From an uncultured Lachnoclostridium sp. (GTDB lineage: Bacteria; Bacillota; Clostridia; Lachnospirales; Lachnospiraceae): a stretch of DNA of 64,000 nt. The notes under the pieces were generated by a model that did no database searches, was not told the DNA's origin, and was given only the letters and a program-made list of their open reading frames with translations. Numbering within the stretch: position 1 is the first letter of the stretch; each line of letters begins with the position of its first letter. This document shows, one piece after another, positions 25,550-33,496 of this stretch. A program made the position numbers and the translations under genes. The stretch spans positions 1-64,000 of the forward strand of contig CAJMFH010000013.1 in the NCBI GenBank assembly GCA_905212635.1, in the 5' to 3' direction.

Positions 25550-27661
25550 ATGAAGAAAATAACAATTTTAATTTTCATGGCACTCTGTCTGTTTTTAACA
25601 GGCTGTCAGGGGAACGTAAATAAGACAGAACAAAAAGAGGAGAAACAGGAAACAGCAGATGCTGCGCAGGCGGAAATACAATGTGAGTATGAGTGGGCAA
25701 CCAGTCATTGTACCTATCGGACAGAGGAATTGCCGGACGGTGATGGTGACGATGAGGAGGATGACGAATGGCAGGAGTGGCTTTTGCAGTGCGACTATCA
25801 GGGAAACGTACTCCAGAAAATTCCGGAAAAGAAGTTTGATACAGAGATGATTACATTTTTAGATGTATCAGAAAATGAAATATTGTTTTCCGAGGAGTCA
25901 GACCAAATAAACGTGTATTCTGTGCCGGTTATCTGGAAAGACGGCAAAGAAGAAATTGCGGTAGATAAAAAACAATTGGTATTTGAAAATTATTTGGACA
26001 GCAGGTTTAATGATTTCGAGTATATTGCGTCGACAAAGGAGTGTATTTTATTTCAATATGACTTCGGTGATAAGATGGCAGAGTATGATCGAAGAAGTAA
26101 GAAATTTTCAAAGATTGAATATAACAATGTACCATTAAAAGATGAAGATGGCGATATTATATATCAAAATAACAACGATTCTTTTGTGTTTTTTGCCACA
26201 CAGCGAAGCAAAAGTGCGGCATATCATTATAATTATGAGACAAAAAAAGTGCAGGAAATTATAAAGAATCAGGAGTATATGCTGTATCAGGCAGGGGAAG
26301 ACAAATTGTTTTTTACAGCTGTAAAAGGGGAAAAAAGCGGTTTATGTTATGATGTATATCAATATGACTGCAAAAATGGGAAAAAGTCTGTTCTTGTGAC
26401 GGAAGAGCAGATTCGGAATGTACTTTCAGAAAAACCGGAGGAGGGAATGGATCTGATCCGGGAAATAACGTATGAAGATGGTAAGGTTGAATTGGAAATA
26501 AATGTAAAGGGGAAAGGAGTCCTTTTATGCTGTGATACACAGACAGGAAAACTGGTGCAGGAGGGCGAGGGAAGATTGCAGAAAACGCAGGAATATTCAC
26601 TCGAAAAACCACTGACAAATGCCAATCAGAACTATATCTATGCAAATGATTACAATGTATTTGGTCAAATATCAGAAGAAGACAAGAGTAATTGTTGTCT
26701 GGACGAATATACATTAGATGGAAAGTTTGTACGTCATATTTTTACAAATAATTTCTGTGATACGAAATATTGGTATTTGTTGTATGTGAACAATGAGGAA
26801 TTGTTATTTAGTGTTTCCGAAGGAGAAGATGAATATTTATACACGGTTCCTCTGGTGTTAGTAGATGGCAGTTCTTTCCCACAGATGGAAAAGGCAGAGA
26901 AAATAGTTAAAATTGAAGAGTATGATAGTGGTCTGTATGCCGATAAAAATTATATTACATTTGCGGATGGGATGTCGCAGATTCATGTATATGACCGAAA
27001 AAAGAAAACGTTTGTAAAGGTAAAATGCATTCCGAAAACAGATATGAATTTAGTGACCAAGGTAGGTAACTATTTTATTTTTGACAGCATATCTTATTAT
27101 ACTACAAAAAAAGGAAAAGTAGAGGATGCTTTTTCCTATTACAAGACTGGTTCCGATCAACTTCATATTATGGATCCGATGTGTGATGGACCTATCATTG
27201 GTGATGAAAAGAGAAAACAGGTAATTTATGTACGGGGTACAAAGATTTGGACCTATGATCTGAAACATAATAAAAAGGAGTGTTTGGTGAAAGGAAACAA
27301 GAAGGATGATATTTATGAAATGTGTATCCGGAAAGACCGGTTGTATGTGTTTACAACAGGTGAAATGATTGATGGAGAGTCGACGAATGGATATTCGACG
27401 GATGTATATTCTTATTCTTTGGAGGGAAAGGACAAACAGCTTTGCTATGAGAAAGAGTTCACAGAGGCATTGAAGAAATTTGAACAGGAGAACGACGAGA
27501 ATATGCTTTGGGCGTATGATTTCAGCGAGGTCAATAATAAAATCTATATACGGGGTGAGGCTGACGATTATTATCTTTGTTATGACCCTACTACGAAACA
27601 ACTGAAACAAGTAAGAAAAAACGATCCCGAGATGTTCTGTTTTTTAGTAAATAAATCGTAA
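25550..27661 (+). CDS. Lipoprotein, tandem paralogue 3 of 3, stop codon within a mobile element
   Basis: The 703-residue paralogue has lipobox FLTGC (Cys19), the conserved linker and the propeller-like body. The reading frame ends VNKS and then TAA, whose T is the second base of the inserted element that starts at 27658 (GTAAC). With the element and one copy of the target duplication removed, the frame would read VNKTY and stop two codons later, so the insertion changes only the last residues. It is expected to be functional. Confidence 0.8.
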   Translation: MKKITILIFMALCLFLTGCQGNVNKTEQKEEKQETADAAQAEIQCEYEWATSHCTYRTEELPDGDGDDEEDDEWQEWLLQCDYQGNVLQKIPEKKFDTEMITFLDVSENEILFSEESDQINVYSVPVIWKDGKEEIAVDKKQLVFENYLDSRFNDFEYIASTKECILFQYDFGDKMAEYDRRSKKFSKIEYNNVPLKDEDGDIIYQNNNDSFVFFATQRSKSAAYHYNYETKKVQEIIKNQEYMLYQAGEDKLFFTAVKGEKSGLCYDVYQYDCKNGKKSVLVTEEQIRNVLSEKPEEGMDLIREITYEDGKVELEINVKGKGVLLCCDTQTGKLVQEGEGRLQKTQEYSLEKPLTNANQNYIYANDYNVFGQISEEDKSNCCLDEYTLDGKFVRHIFTNNFCDTKYWYLLYVNNEELLFSVSEGEDEYLYTVPLVLVDGSSFPQMEKAEKIVKIEEYDSGLYADKNYITFADGMSQIHVYDRKKKTFVKVKCIPKTDMNLVTKVGNYFIFDSISYYTTKKGKVEDAFSYYKTGSDQLHIMDPMCDGPIIGDEKRKQVIYVRGTKIWTYDLKHNKKECLVKGNKKDDIYEMCIRKDRLYVFTTGEMIDGESTNGYSTDVYSYSLEGKDKQLCYEKEFTEALKKFEQENDENMLWAYDFSEVNNKIYIRGEADDYYLCYDPTTKQLKQVRKNDPEMFCFLVNKS

Positions 27662-27850
27662 CTATTCAGGATCAATGTATGGAAATCAATGAATCGTCGT
27701 GCTTGCACGTAAGAGGCTTTGATTTCCATACATTTAGATCCTAATAGGGCTCCCCTCCCCATATGAGCATTTTTAGCCTTGTCAAAGGCGAGAAAGAACA
27801 CAAAGTGTTCGAAATGCGAATGTGCAGGGAGGGGTGTCCTGAATAGTTAC
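27658..27850 (-). mobile_element. 193-bp non-autonomous element (MITE-like), copy 1
   Basis: Terminal inverted repeats GTAACTATTCAGG and CCTGAATAGTTAC bound a 193-bp element with no coding capacity. Flanks AATAAATC and AATAAAAC match at seven of eight positions, a probable target duplication. The GTAA/TTAC ends and 8-bp duplication are those of the IS66 family, an inferred relationship. Inside are nested hairpins, including GAACAC-AAA-GTGTTC and a long stem (ATGTATGGAAATCAA with its complement). It is inverted relative to the other copies and lies between lipoprotein 3 and the LysR gene. Confidence 0.85.
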
Positions 27851-27884
27851 AATAAAACGTATTAATGCAAAGGAGTGGTAAAAT

Positions 27885-28763
27885 ATGGAAATCAGGGTGC
27901 TTCGCTATTTTCTTGTGACGGCACGGGAACAAAATATTACGAAGGCAGCGGAACTTCTTCACATCACGCAGCCAACTTTGTCGAGACAGCTGGCGGCGCT
28001 GGAAGAAGAACTTGGCACGTCCCTTTTTATCCGTGGAAATAAAAAGATCACTCTTACGGAAAAAGGAATCCTGTTAAAGCGGCGGGCCATGGAGATTTTG
28101 GAACTGGAAGAAAAGACATTGGAAGAAATTCTTGATAAAGAGCATCTCGTAGAAGGAAGTGTCACGATCGGCTGCGGGGAATATGGGGCGACGGAGACGC
28201 TGGCAAAAATCTGTGAAAAATACCGGGAAAAGTATCCGAAAGTTCAGATCCGCCTTCATACTGCGACGGCAGATGTGGTTCATGACCGGATGAAACAGGG
28301 TCTGGTAGACATTGGAATGTTTATGGAACCGGTCAATACGGATGAATTTGATTATATCCGCCTGCCGGAAGAGGAGCCGTGGGTTGTCGTCATGCGGCCG
28401 GAAGATCCGCTGGCGCAAAAGAAGGTGGTTACGAAAAAGGACATTCTGCCACTTCCCGTAATCCTGCCGGAGCGGCTTAATGTGCAGAGTGAGCTGGCAA
28501 ACTGGTTTGGCAGGGATTATGAAAAATTAAACGCGGCATTTGTCGGAAATCTGGCGACCAATTCTGCTGTGATGGCGCAAAACGGGCTGGCTTATCTTAT
28601 TACGATCGAAGGAGCGATGCGGTTTTGGGACAAGAGCCGTCTAACCTACCGGAAACTGTCACCGGAAATGAGTTCAAAGACCTTGATCGCATGGCGCAGA
28701 AATATTCCGTATTCTCTTGCCGTGACAAAATTTATCGAAGAAATCAATGCCTTTCAGGCATGA
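27885..28763 (+). CDS. LysR-family transcriptional regulator
   Basis: The 292-residue LysR-type protein begins MEIRVLRYFLVTAREQNITKAAELLHITQPTLSRQ, a textbook winged helix-turn-helix, followed by a linker helix and an effector domain of about 200 residues. AAAGGAGTGG precedes the ATG. It points towards the flavodoxin and decarboxylase/cupin genes 110 bases on, which have their own promoter, so it is their likely regulator. Similar LysR genes beside flavodoxin and carboxymuconolactone-decarboxylase genes are common in Clostridia. Confidence 0.9.
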   Translation: MEIRVLRYFLVTAREQNITKAAELLHITQPTLSRQLAALEEELGTSLFIRGNKKITLTEKGILLKRRAMEILELEEKTLEEILDKEHLVEGSVTIGCGEYGATETLAKICEKYREKYPKVQIRLHTATADVVHDRMKQGLVDIGMFMEPVNTDEFDYIRLPEEEPWVVVMRPEDPLAQKKVVTKKDILPLPVILPERLNVQSELANWFGRDYEKLNAAFVGNLATNSAVMAQNGLAYLITIEGAMRFWDKSRLTYRKLSPEMSSKTLIAWRRNIPYSLAVTKFIEEINAFQA

Positions 28764-28784
28764 CAGACGATAAAATACAAGTAT

Positions 28785-28851
28785 TAGACATATAGAAAAA
28801 ATTGGCTTATAATAAGTGTGTAAGAAGACAGAGATGCCTTTTTACACACTA
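28785..28851 (+). promoter_or_regulatory. Promoter and leader hairpin of the flavodoxin operon
   Basis: TAGACA (28785-28790) and TATAAT (28808-28813) are 17 bases apart. Close to the expected transcription start, AGTGTGTAA pairs with TTACACACT across about 19 bases (about 28814-28851), followed by TTTTTG. The hairpin could stabilise or attenuate the message, or overlap a LysR binding site. Confidence 0.55.
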
Positions 28852-28873
28852 TTTTTGTTAGGAGAAATGTAGT

Positions 28874-29338
28874 ATGAGTAAAAAGTTAGTCGCATATTTT
28901 AGTGCCAGTGGTACGACAAAAAAGGCAGCAGAAATGGTAGCAAAAGCAGCCGGAGCAGATCTTTATGAGATCAAACCGAAAACGGCTTATACAAAAGCAG
29001 ATTTGAACTGGATGGATAAAAAATCCCGAAGCAGTGTAGAGATGGCAGATAAAAAAATCCGTCCGGAACTGGCAGATACAGACGCAGATATTGCAGCATA
29101 CGACGAGATCCTGATTGGTTTCCCAATCTGGTGGTATGTGGCACCGACGATCATTAACACCTTTTTGGAAAGTTATGATTTTTCCGGAAAGAAGATCATT
29201 TTGTTTGCAACATCCGGCGGAAGCGGATTTGGAAATACGGTAAAAGAATTAAAAGACAGTGCGCCGGGCGCAGAGATCGTAGAGGGAAAACTGTTAAATC
29301 GTTCGTCTGAGATCGCAGACTGGGCAGCTTCATTATAA
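28874..29338 (+). CDS. Flavodoxin
   Basis: The 154-residue flavodoxin-fold protein binds FMN. It begins KKLVAYFSASGTTKKAAEMVAKA, where SASGTTK is the phosphate-binding loop, and has GFPIWWYVAPTIINTFLESYDF with aromatic residues that stack on the flavin, then FATSGGSGFGNT. It probably serves as an electron carrier or NAD(P)H-dependent reductase partner. GTTAGGAGAAATG precedes the start. The next gene starts 19 bases after its stop. Confidence 0.92.
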   Translation: MSKKLVAYFSASGTTKKAAEMVAKAAGADLYEIKPKTAYTKADLNWMDKKSRSSVEMADKKIRPELADTDADIAAYDEILIGFPIWWYVAPTIINTFLESYDFSGKKIILFATSGGSGFGNTVKELKDSAPGAEIVEGKLLNRSSEIADWAASL

Positions 29339-29357
29339 GATAAAGGAGGAGAAGAAC

Positions 29358-30116
29358 ATGGCAAAGATCGTACAGACCGCAGGAAGAAATGCACTTGGTG
29401 AATTTGCACCACAATTTGCACATTTTAATGACGATGTATTATTTGGAGAAAACTGGAATAATAATGACATTGATGTAAAGACACGAAGCATCATTACGGT
29501 GGTTGCCCTTATGGCACAGGGAATTACGGATTCTTCTCTGAAGTTCCATCTGCAAAACGCAAAAGATCATGGAGTGACACAAAAAGAGATTACAGCTGTT
29601 ATTACGCACGTTGGATTTTATGCGGGCTGGCCAAAAGCATGGGCGGTATTTAATCTGGCAAAGGAAGTGTGGGAGACAGGCGAAGGAGATCTTCCTTATG
29701 AAGATGAGGCAATGCGTGCGCATGCCAAATCGATGGTATTTCCGATCGGAGAGCCAAACGATGCATTTGCCCGATATTTTATCGGACAGAGTTATCTTGC
29801 ACCGGTATCGACAGAGCAGGTTGGAATATTTAATGTAACATTTGAACCGGGATGCCGCAACAACTGGCACATTCATCACGCAAAAAGCGGTGGCGGACAG
29901 ATCCTTGTCTGTGTGGCAGGACGCGGTTATTATCAGGAAGAGGGAAAAGAGCCGGTAGAAATGAAACCGGGCGACTGCATCAACATTCCGGCAGAAGTGA
30001 AACATTGGCATGGAGCAGCACCGGACAGCTGGTTCTCTCATCTGGCAATTGAAGTACCGGGCGAGGAGACTTCCAACGAGTGGTGTGAGCCGGTTGAGCA
30101 TGAAATGTACCGCTAG
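29358..30116 (+). CDS. Carboxymuconolactone decarboxylase-cupin fusion
   Basis: The protein has 252 residues. An AhpD/carboxymuconolactone-decarboxylase-like domain (about 20-105; TRSIITVVALMAQGIT and a helix with AVITHVGFYAGWPKAW) is fused to a cupin domain (about 135-240; NNWHIHHAKSGGGQILVCVAGRGYYQEEG and HWHGAAPDSWFSHLAIE, with His metal ligands). The usual CxxC of AhpD is missing in the visible helix, so peroxidase activity of that kind is unlikely. The fused arrangement is common beside flavodoxin genes. The physiological substrate is unknown. Confidence 0.88.
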   Translation: MAKIVQTAGRNALGEFAPQFAHFNDDVLFGENWNNNDIDVKTRSIITVVALMAQGITDSSLKFHLQNAKDHGVTQKEITAVITHVGFYAGWPKAWAVFNLAKEVWETGEGDLPYEDEAMRAHAKSMVFPIGEPNDAFARYFIGQSYLAPVSTEQVGIFNVTFEPGCRNNWHIHHAKSGGGQILVCVAGRGYYQEEGKEPVEMKPGDCINIPAEVKHWHGAAPDSWFSHLAIEVPGEETSNEWCEPVEHEMYR

Positions 30117-30126
30117 GAGGTCAGCT

Positions 30127-30153
30127 ATGAAAAATACCATTGTGACAAAATAA
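30127..30153 (+). pseudogene. Eight-codon ORF with strong ribosome site, probable gene remnant
   Basis: An AGGAGGT site at 30116 is followed six bases later by ATG and the frame MKNTIVTK, then TAA. A terminator follows at 30168. The strong site before a minimal frame suggests the 5' end of a third operon gene that has been deleted, or a very short translated tail. Nothing proves translation. Confidence 0.35.
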
Positions 30154-30167
30154 TACATGTATAGCAC

Positions 30168-30201
30168 AAAAAAATCCATTCCCGTCGGAGTGGATTTTTT
30201 G
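30168..30201 (+). terminator. Terminator of the flavodoxin operon
   Basis: AAAAAATCCA and TGGATTTTTT form a perfect 10-bp stem around a 12-base loop, ending in a T run. Confidence 0.8.
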
Positions 30202-30267
30202 TATGATGACAAAAGAGTAAGAAAGAGTTTGCCGGAGGCAGAACAAAAAAGAAATGGAGAGAGTAAA

Positions 30268-31746
30268 ATGGCTAAGACAAATGGAGTAATCAACAGCAAC
30301 CGCACATTGGGAAAAATTAACAAAGAGATTTATGGACATTTTTCAGAGCATTTGGGAAGATGTATTTATGAAGGAATTTTTGTGGGTGAAGATTCTGAGA
30401 TTCCAAATACCAATGGAATGAGAAATGATGTAGTAGAAGCACTGAAAAACATTAAAATTCCGGTACTTCGCTGGCCGGGCGGCTGTTTTGCCGATGAGTA
30501 CCACTGGATGGACGGAATCGGACCAAAAGAGACGAGAAAACGTATGATCAATACACATTGGGGCGGTGTTGTCGAGGATAACAGCTTTGGCACGCATGAA
30601 TTTTTTGAACTTTGTGATCAGCTTGGCTGTGAACCATATATTAACGGAAATGTGGGAAGCGGAACCGTTCGCGAAATGTCAGAATGGATCGAATACATGA
30701 CTTTTGACGGTGAATCTCCGATGGCAAAACTGCGTGAGGAAAATGGAAGAAAAGAACCGTGGAAAGTAAAATATTTTGGTGTAGGAAATGAAAACTGGGG
30801 CTGCGGCGGAAACATGACACCGGAATTTTATGGAAATATGTACCGCCGTTACCAGACATACTGCCGCAATTACGGAGACAACAAATTGTATAAGATCTGC
30901 TGCGGACCAAATGCGGATGACTTTGACTGGACCGATAAGGTGATGAGCCTGATCAAAGACCAGTTTGCCGATGCGATCAGTATGCACTATTATACTGTTC
31001 CGGGAGGCTGGGAGGAAAAAGGCCATGCACTTGGTTTTGATGAAAAGAGATATTATGAGACGATTGAAGCGACACTTCGTATCGAGCCGATGATCGAACG
31101 CCATCTGGATATTATGAGCAAATACGATCCGGAGCATAAAGTAAAATTGATCGTGGACGAATGGGGAACGTGGTATGATGTCGAAGAAGGAACCAATCCG
31201 GGATTTTTGTATCAGCAGAATACCATGCGTGATGCGATGGTGGCTGCGTTGAATCTGAACATTTTCAACCGCCATTGTGACCGTATTTCGATGACAAATA
31301 TTGCGCAGGTTGTTAATGTTCTTCAGTCCGTGATCCTGACCGAGGGCGATAAGATGGTAAAAACGCCGACCTACTATGTGTATGAGCTGTACAAAGATCA
31401 TCAGGAAGCACAGCTGGTTGACTGCTGCCTTGACTGCCCGAAAGTGACCTGCGAGGGATTTGACATTCCATTGGTATCTTCGAGTGCATCGGTAAATGAA
31501 GAAGGAAAAATGACAATCACACTTGCCAATCCGCATCTGACGGAAAGCCTTACGGTGAGCGCACAGATCCTTGGCAGCTATAACAACTGCGAAGCCACGA
31601 TTCTCACAGGAAAGATGGACGATCACAACGACTTTGAAAATCCGGATAATGTACAGCTTGCAGCATTTGATGGCGCATCACTGAACGACGGAATGTTGTC
31701 TGTCGAGATGCCGGCAATGAGTATCGTAAAAGTGACATTGGCATAA
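30268..31746 (+). CDS. Alpha-L-arabinofuranosidase, glycoside hydrolase family 51
   Basis: Cytoplasmic enzyme of 492 residues that releases terminal arabinose from arabino-oligosaccharides. It keeps the GH51 signatures VLRWPGGCFADEYHW, GNENWGCGG (acid/base Glu175) and VDEWGTWYD (nucleophile Glu298), at positions close to those of characterised enzymes. No signal peptide is present. The ATG at 30268 is chosen because the protein starts MAKTNGVINSNR as in homologues and GGAGAG lies upstream; the earlier ATG at 30157 would run through the terminator. Neighbouring genes are not obviously arabinose-related. Confidence 0.94.
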   Translation: MAKTNGVINSNRTLGKINKEIYGHFSEHLGRCIYEGIFVGEDSEIPNTNGMRNDVVEALKNIKIPVLRWPGGCFADEYHWMDGIGPKETRKRMINTHWGGVVEDNSFGTHEFFELCDQLGCEPYINGNVGSGTVREMSEWIEYMTFDGESPMAKLREENGRKEPWKVKYFGVGNENWGCGGNMTPEFYGNMYRRYQTYCRNYGDNKLYKICCGPNADDFDWTDKVMSLIKDQFADAISMHYYTVPGGWEEKGHALGFDEKRYYETIEATLRIEPMIERHLDIMSKYDPEHKVKLIVDEWGTWYDVEEGTNPGFLYQQNTMRDAMVAALNLNIFNRHCDRISMTNIAQVVNVLQSVILTEGDKMVKTPTYYVYELYKDHQEAQLVDCCLDCPKVTCEGFDIPLVSSSASVNEEGKMTITLANPHLTESLTVSAQILGSYNNCEATILTGKMDDHNDFENPDNVQLAAFDGASLNDGMLSVEMPAMSIVKVTLA

Positions 31747-31766
31747 TTTAACATAAGGAGACCGCT

Positions 31767-32015
31767 ATGAAATTTTGCAGAAGGTGTCAGTGGACAAAGG
31801 AAATGTTTGACAAGGAATTGTTGAAACTGGAAGAATATATCGAGCGCATTCCCGAAGAAGAAAGGGTGAGCGACGAGGAATACGAACGCCGTCTTATGCT
31901 CTGCGACACCTGTAGTTTCATGCGGGGAGGCATGTGCGGACGGTGCGGCTGCTACGTGGCGCTGCGTGCGGCAAAGCGGCAGCAGTACTGCCCGGATGTG
32001 CATAAGAAATGGTAG
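31767..32015 (+). CDS. Cys-rich small protein, DUF6171-like
   Basis: The 82-residue protein has six Cys in C-x2-C-type pairs (FCRRC at the start, then LCDTCSF, GMCGRCGCYV) and a late Cys in QYCPD, consistent with one or two zinc-binding knuckles. A charged helix separates the pairs. It resembles a small Lachnospiraceae family that I believe is DUF6171; the function is unknown. It starts 20 bases after the arabinofuranosidase stop, with AAGGAGACC upstream, so it is probably co-transcribed. Confidence 0.7.
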   Translation: MKFCRRCQWTKEMFDKELLKLEEYIERIPEEERVSDEEYERRLMLCDTCSFMRGGMCGRCGCYVALRAAKRQQYCPDVHKKW

Positions 32016-32032
32016 AAGGTGGATTTTGCCCC

Positions 32033-32062
32033 TTGACACTACCCCTGTCCTTGTGCTATCAT
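32033..32062 (+). promoter_or_regulatory. Promoter of the T-box/pheST unit
   Basis: TTGACA (32033-32038) and TATCAT (32057-32062) are 18 bases apart, just upstream of the T-box leader. Confidence 0.7.
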
Positions 32063-32068
32063 GAAACC

Positions 32069-32365
32069 AAATGAACATATCGACGATGATGGTGCAGGGG
32101 ATTTCCCCGGAGATTGCATTTTTTCCTTCAGAGAGACAAGATCAGCGGCTGAAAGTTTTGTCAGGTTCCGGATGCAATTGAATTTCACACCGGAGTTTTA
32201 TTTCTGAAAGAGGTTTCTGGTAGGAAATGACGTTGCTGCGCGTTAAGCAGACCAATGAGAGCCTGTCCGGCAGGATGGGAACCAGGGTGGTACCGCGGAA
32301 GATCAAGAGTCCGTCCCTTGGAAGTATGGAGAACATACCGACAAGGGATGGGCTCTATTTTATAT
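32069..32365 (+). ncRNA. T-box riboswitch, phenylalanine-specific
   Basis: The tRNA-sensing leader before pheS holds the T-box core AGGGTGGTACCGCGG at 32284-32298; its UGGU complements the ACCA end of an A73 tRNA such as tRNA-Phe. A terminator stem pairs 32306-32320 with 32342-32356 and is followed by ATTTTATATTT. The likely specifier is TTC (Phe) at 32184-32186 in the GAATTTCACA context of stem I. Uncharged tRNA-Phe should favour the antiterminator and pheST expression. Confidence 0.93.
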
Positions 32366-32390
32366 TTAGTCAGAAAGGAAAGAGAAAACC

Positions 32391-33410
32391 ATGAAAGAAA
32401 AATTGGACAGCATTATGAAAAATGCGCTCTCTCAGATTGAGGATTCCAAAGAATTGGACAAATTGAATGACATTCGAGTGGCATTTCTTGGAAAGAAAGG
32501 AGAGCTGACAAGTGTTCTCAAATCCATGAAAGAAGTTGCCCCGGAAGACAGACCAAAAGTAGGTCAGCTGGTAAATGAGGCAAGAAAGCAGATTGAGGAA
32601 CGTTTAGAGGAGAAAAAGACAGCATTTGCCAAAGCACTCCGTGAAGAAAAAATGAAAGCCGAAGTGATCGATGTGACATTGCCGGGAAATAAACCGGAAT
32701 TGGGACATCGCCATCCAAATACGATCGCGTTGGAAGAAGTAGAGAAAATCTTTGTGGGACTTGGCTACGAAGTTGTATCCGGTCCGGAAGTAGAATATGA
32801 TTATTATAACTTTGAGGCGTTGAATATACCGGCAAATCACCCGGCAAAAGACGAGCAGGATACATTTTATATCAATGACAAGATTCTGCTTCGTACACAG
32901 ACCTCTTCCGTACAGGTTCATGAGATGGAAAAAGGCAAACTGCCGATCCGTATGATCGCACCGGGACGAGTATTCCGTTCGGACGAAGTAGATGCGACAC
33001 ATTCTCCATCCTTCCATCAGATCGAAGGACTGGTGATTGATAAAAATGTAACATTTGCAGACTTAAAGGGAACATTGGAAGAATTTGCCAAACAGCTTTT
33101 CGGCGAGGAAACAAAAGTAAAATTCCGTCCTCACCATTTCCCATTTACAGAGCCAAGTGCCGAGATGGACGTAACCTGCTTCAAATGTGGCGGAAAGGGC
33201 TGCCGTTTCTGTAAGGGCGAAGGCTGGATCGAGATCTTAGGCTGTGGAATGGTACACCCACATGTATTGGAAATGAGCAACATTGACCCGGATGAATACG
33301 TAGGTTTTGCATTTGGTGTCGGCTTGGAGCGAATCGCGCTGCTGAAATACGAGATCGACGACATGCGCTTATTGTATGAGAATGACAAGAGATTTTTGGA
33401 GCAGTTCTGA
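32391..33410 (+). CDS. pheS: Phenylalanine-tRNA ligase alpha subunit
   Basis: Catalytic subunit of the (alpha-beta)2 enzyme, 339 residues. The N-terminal coiled coil (about 1-85) binds tRNA. The class II core has motif 2 GRVFRSDEVDATHSPSFHQIEGL, a zinc-knuckle-like CFKCGGKGCRFCKGEGW insertion, and motif 3 GFAFGVGLERIALLKY. GAAAGGAAAG precedes the ATG. Controlled by the T-box upstream, with pheT 86 bases downstream. Confidence 0.97.
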   Translation: MKEKLDSIMKNALSQIEDSKELDKLNDIRVAFLGKKGELTSVLKSMKEVAPEDRPKVGQLVNEARKQIEERLEEKKTAFAKALREEKMKAEVIDVTLPGNKPELGHRHPNTIALEEVEKIFVGLGYEVVSGPEVEYDYYNFEALNIPANHPAKDEQDTFYINDKILLRTQTSSVQVHEMEKGKLPIRMIAPGRVFRSDEVDATHSPSFHQIEGLVIDKNVTFADLKGTLEEFAKQLFGEETKVKFRPHHFPFTEPSAEMDVTCFKCGGKGCRFCKGEGWIEILGCGMVHPHVLEMSNIDPDEYVGFAFGVGLERIALLKYEIDDMRLLYENDKRFLEQF

Positions 33411-33496
33411 TTTCCAGGCTGTCAAAGTGTGCACGCTTCCTGTGCCTGCACAAGGAAGTTGTATCAAAGTATAAATGAAGAAATGAGGGAAAAACA

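Noticed and set aside
30679..31626. 315-codon minus-strand open frame
   Set aside because: It is a shadow of the GH51 arabinofuranosidase gene, whose catalytic motifs are intact.
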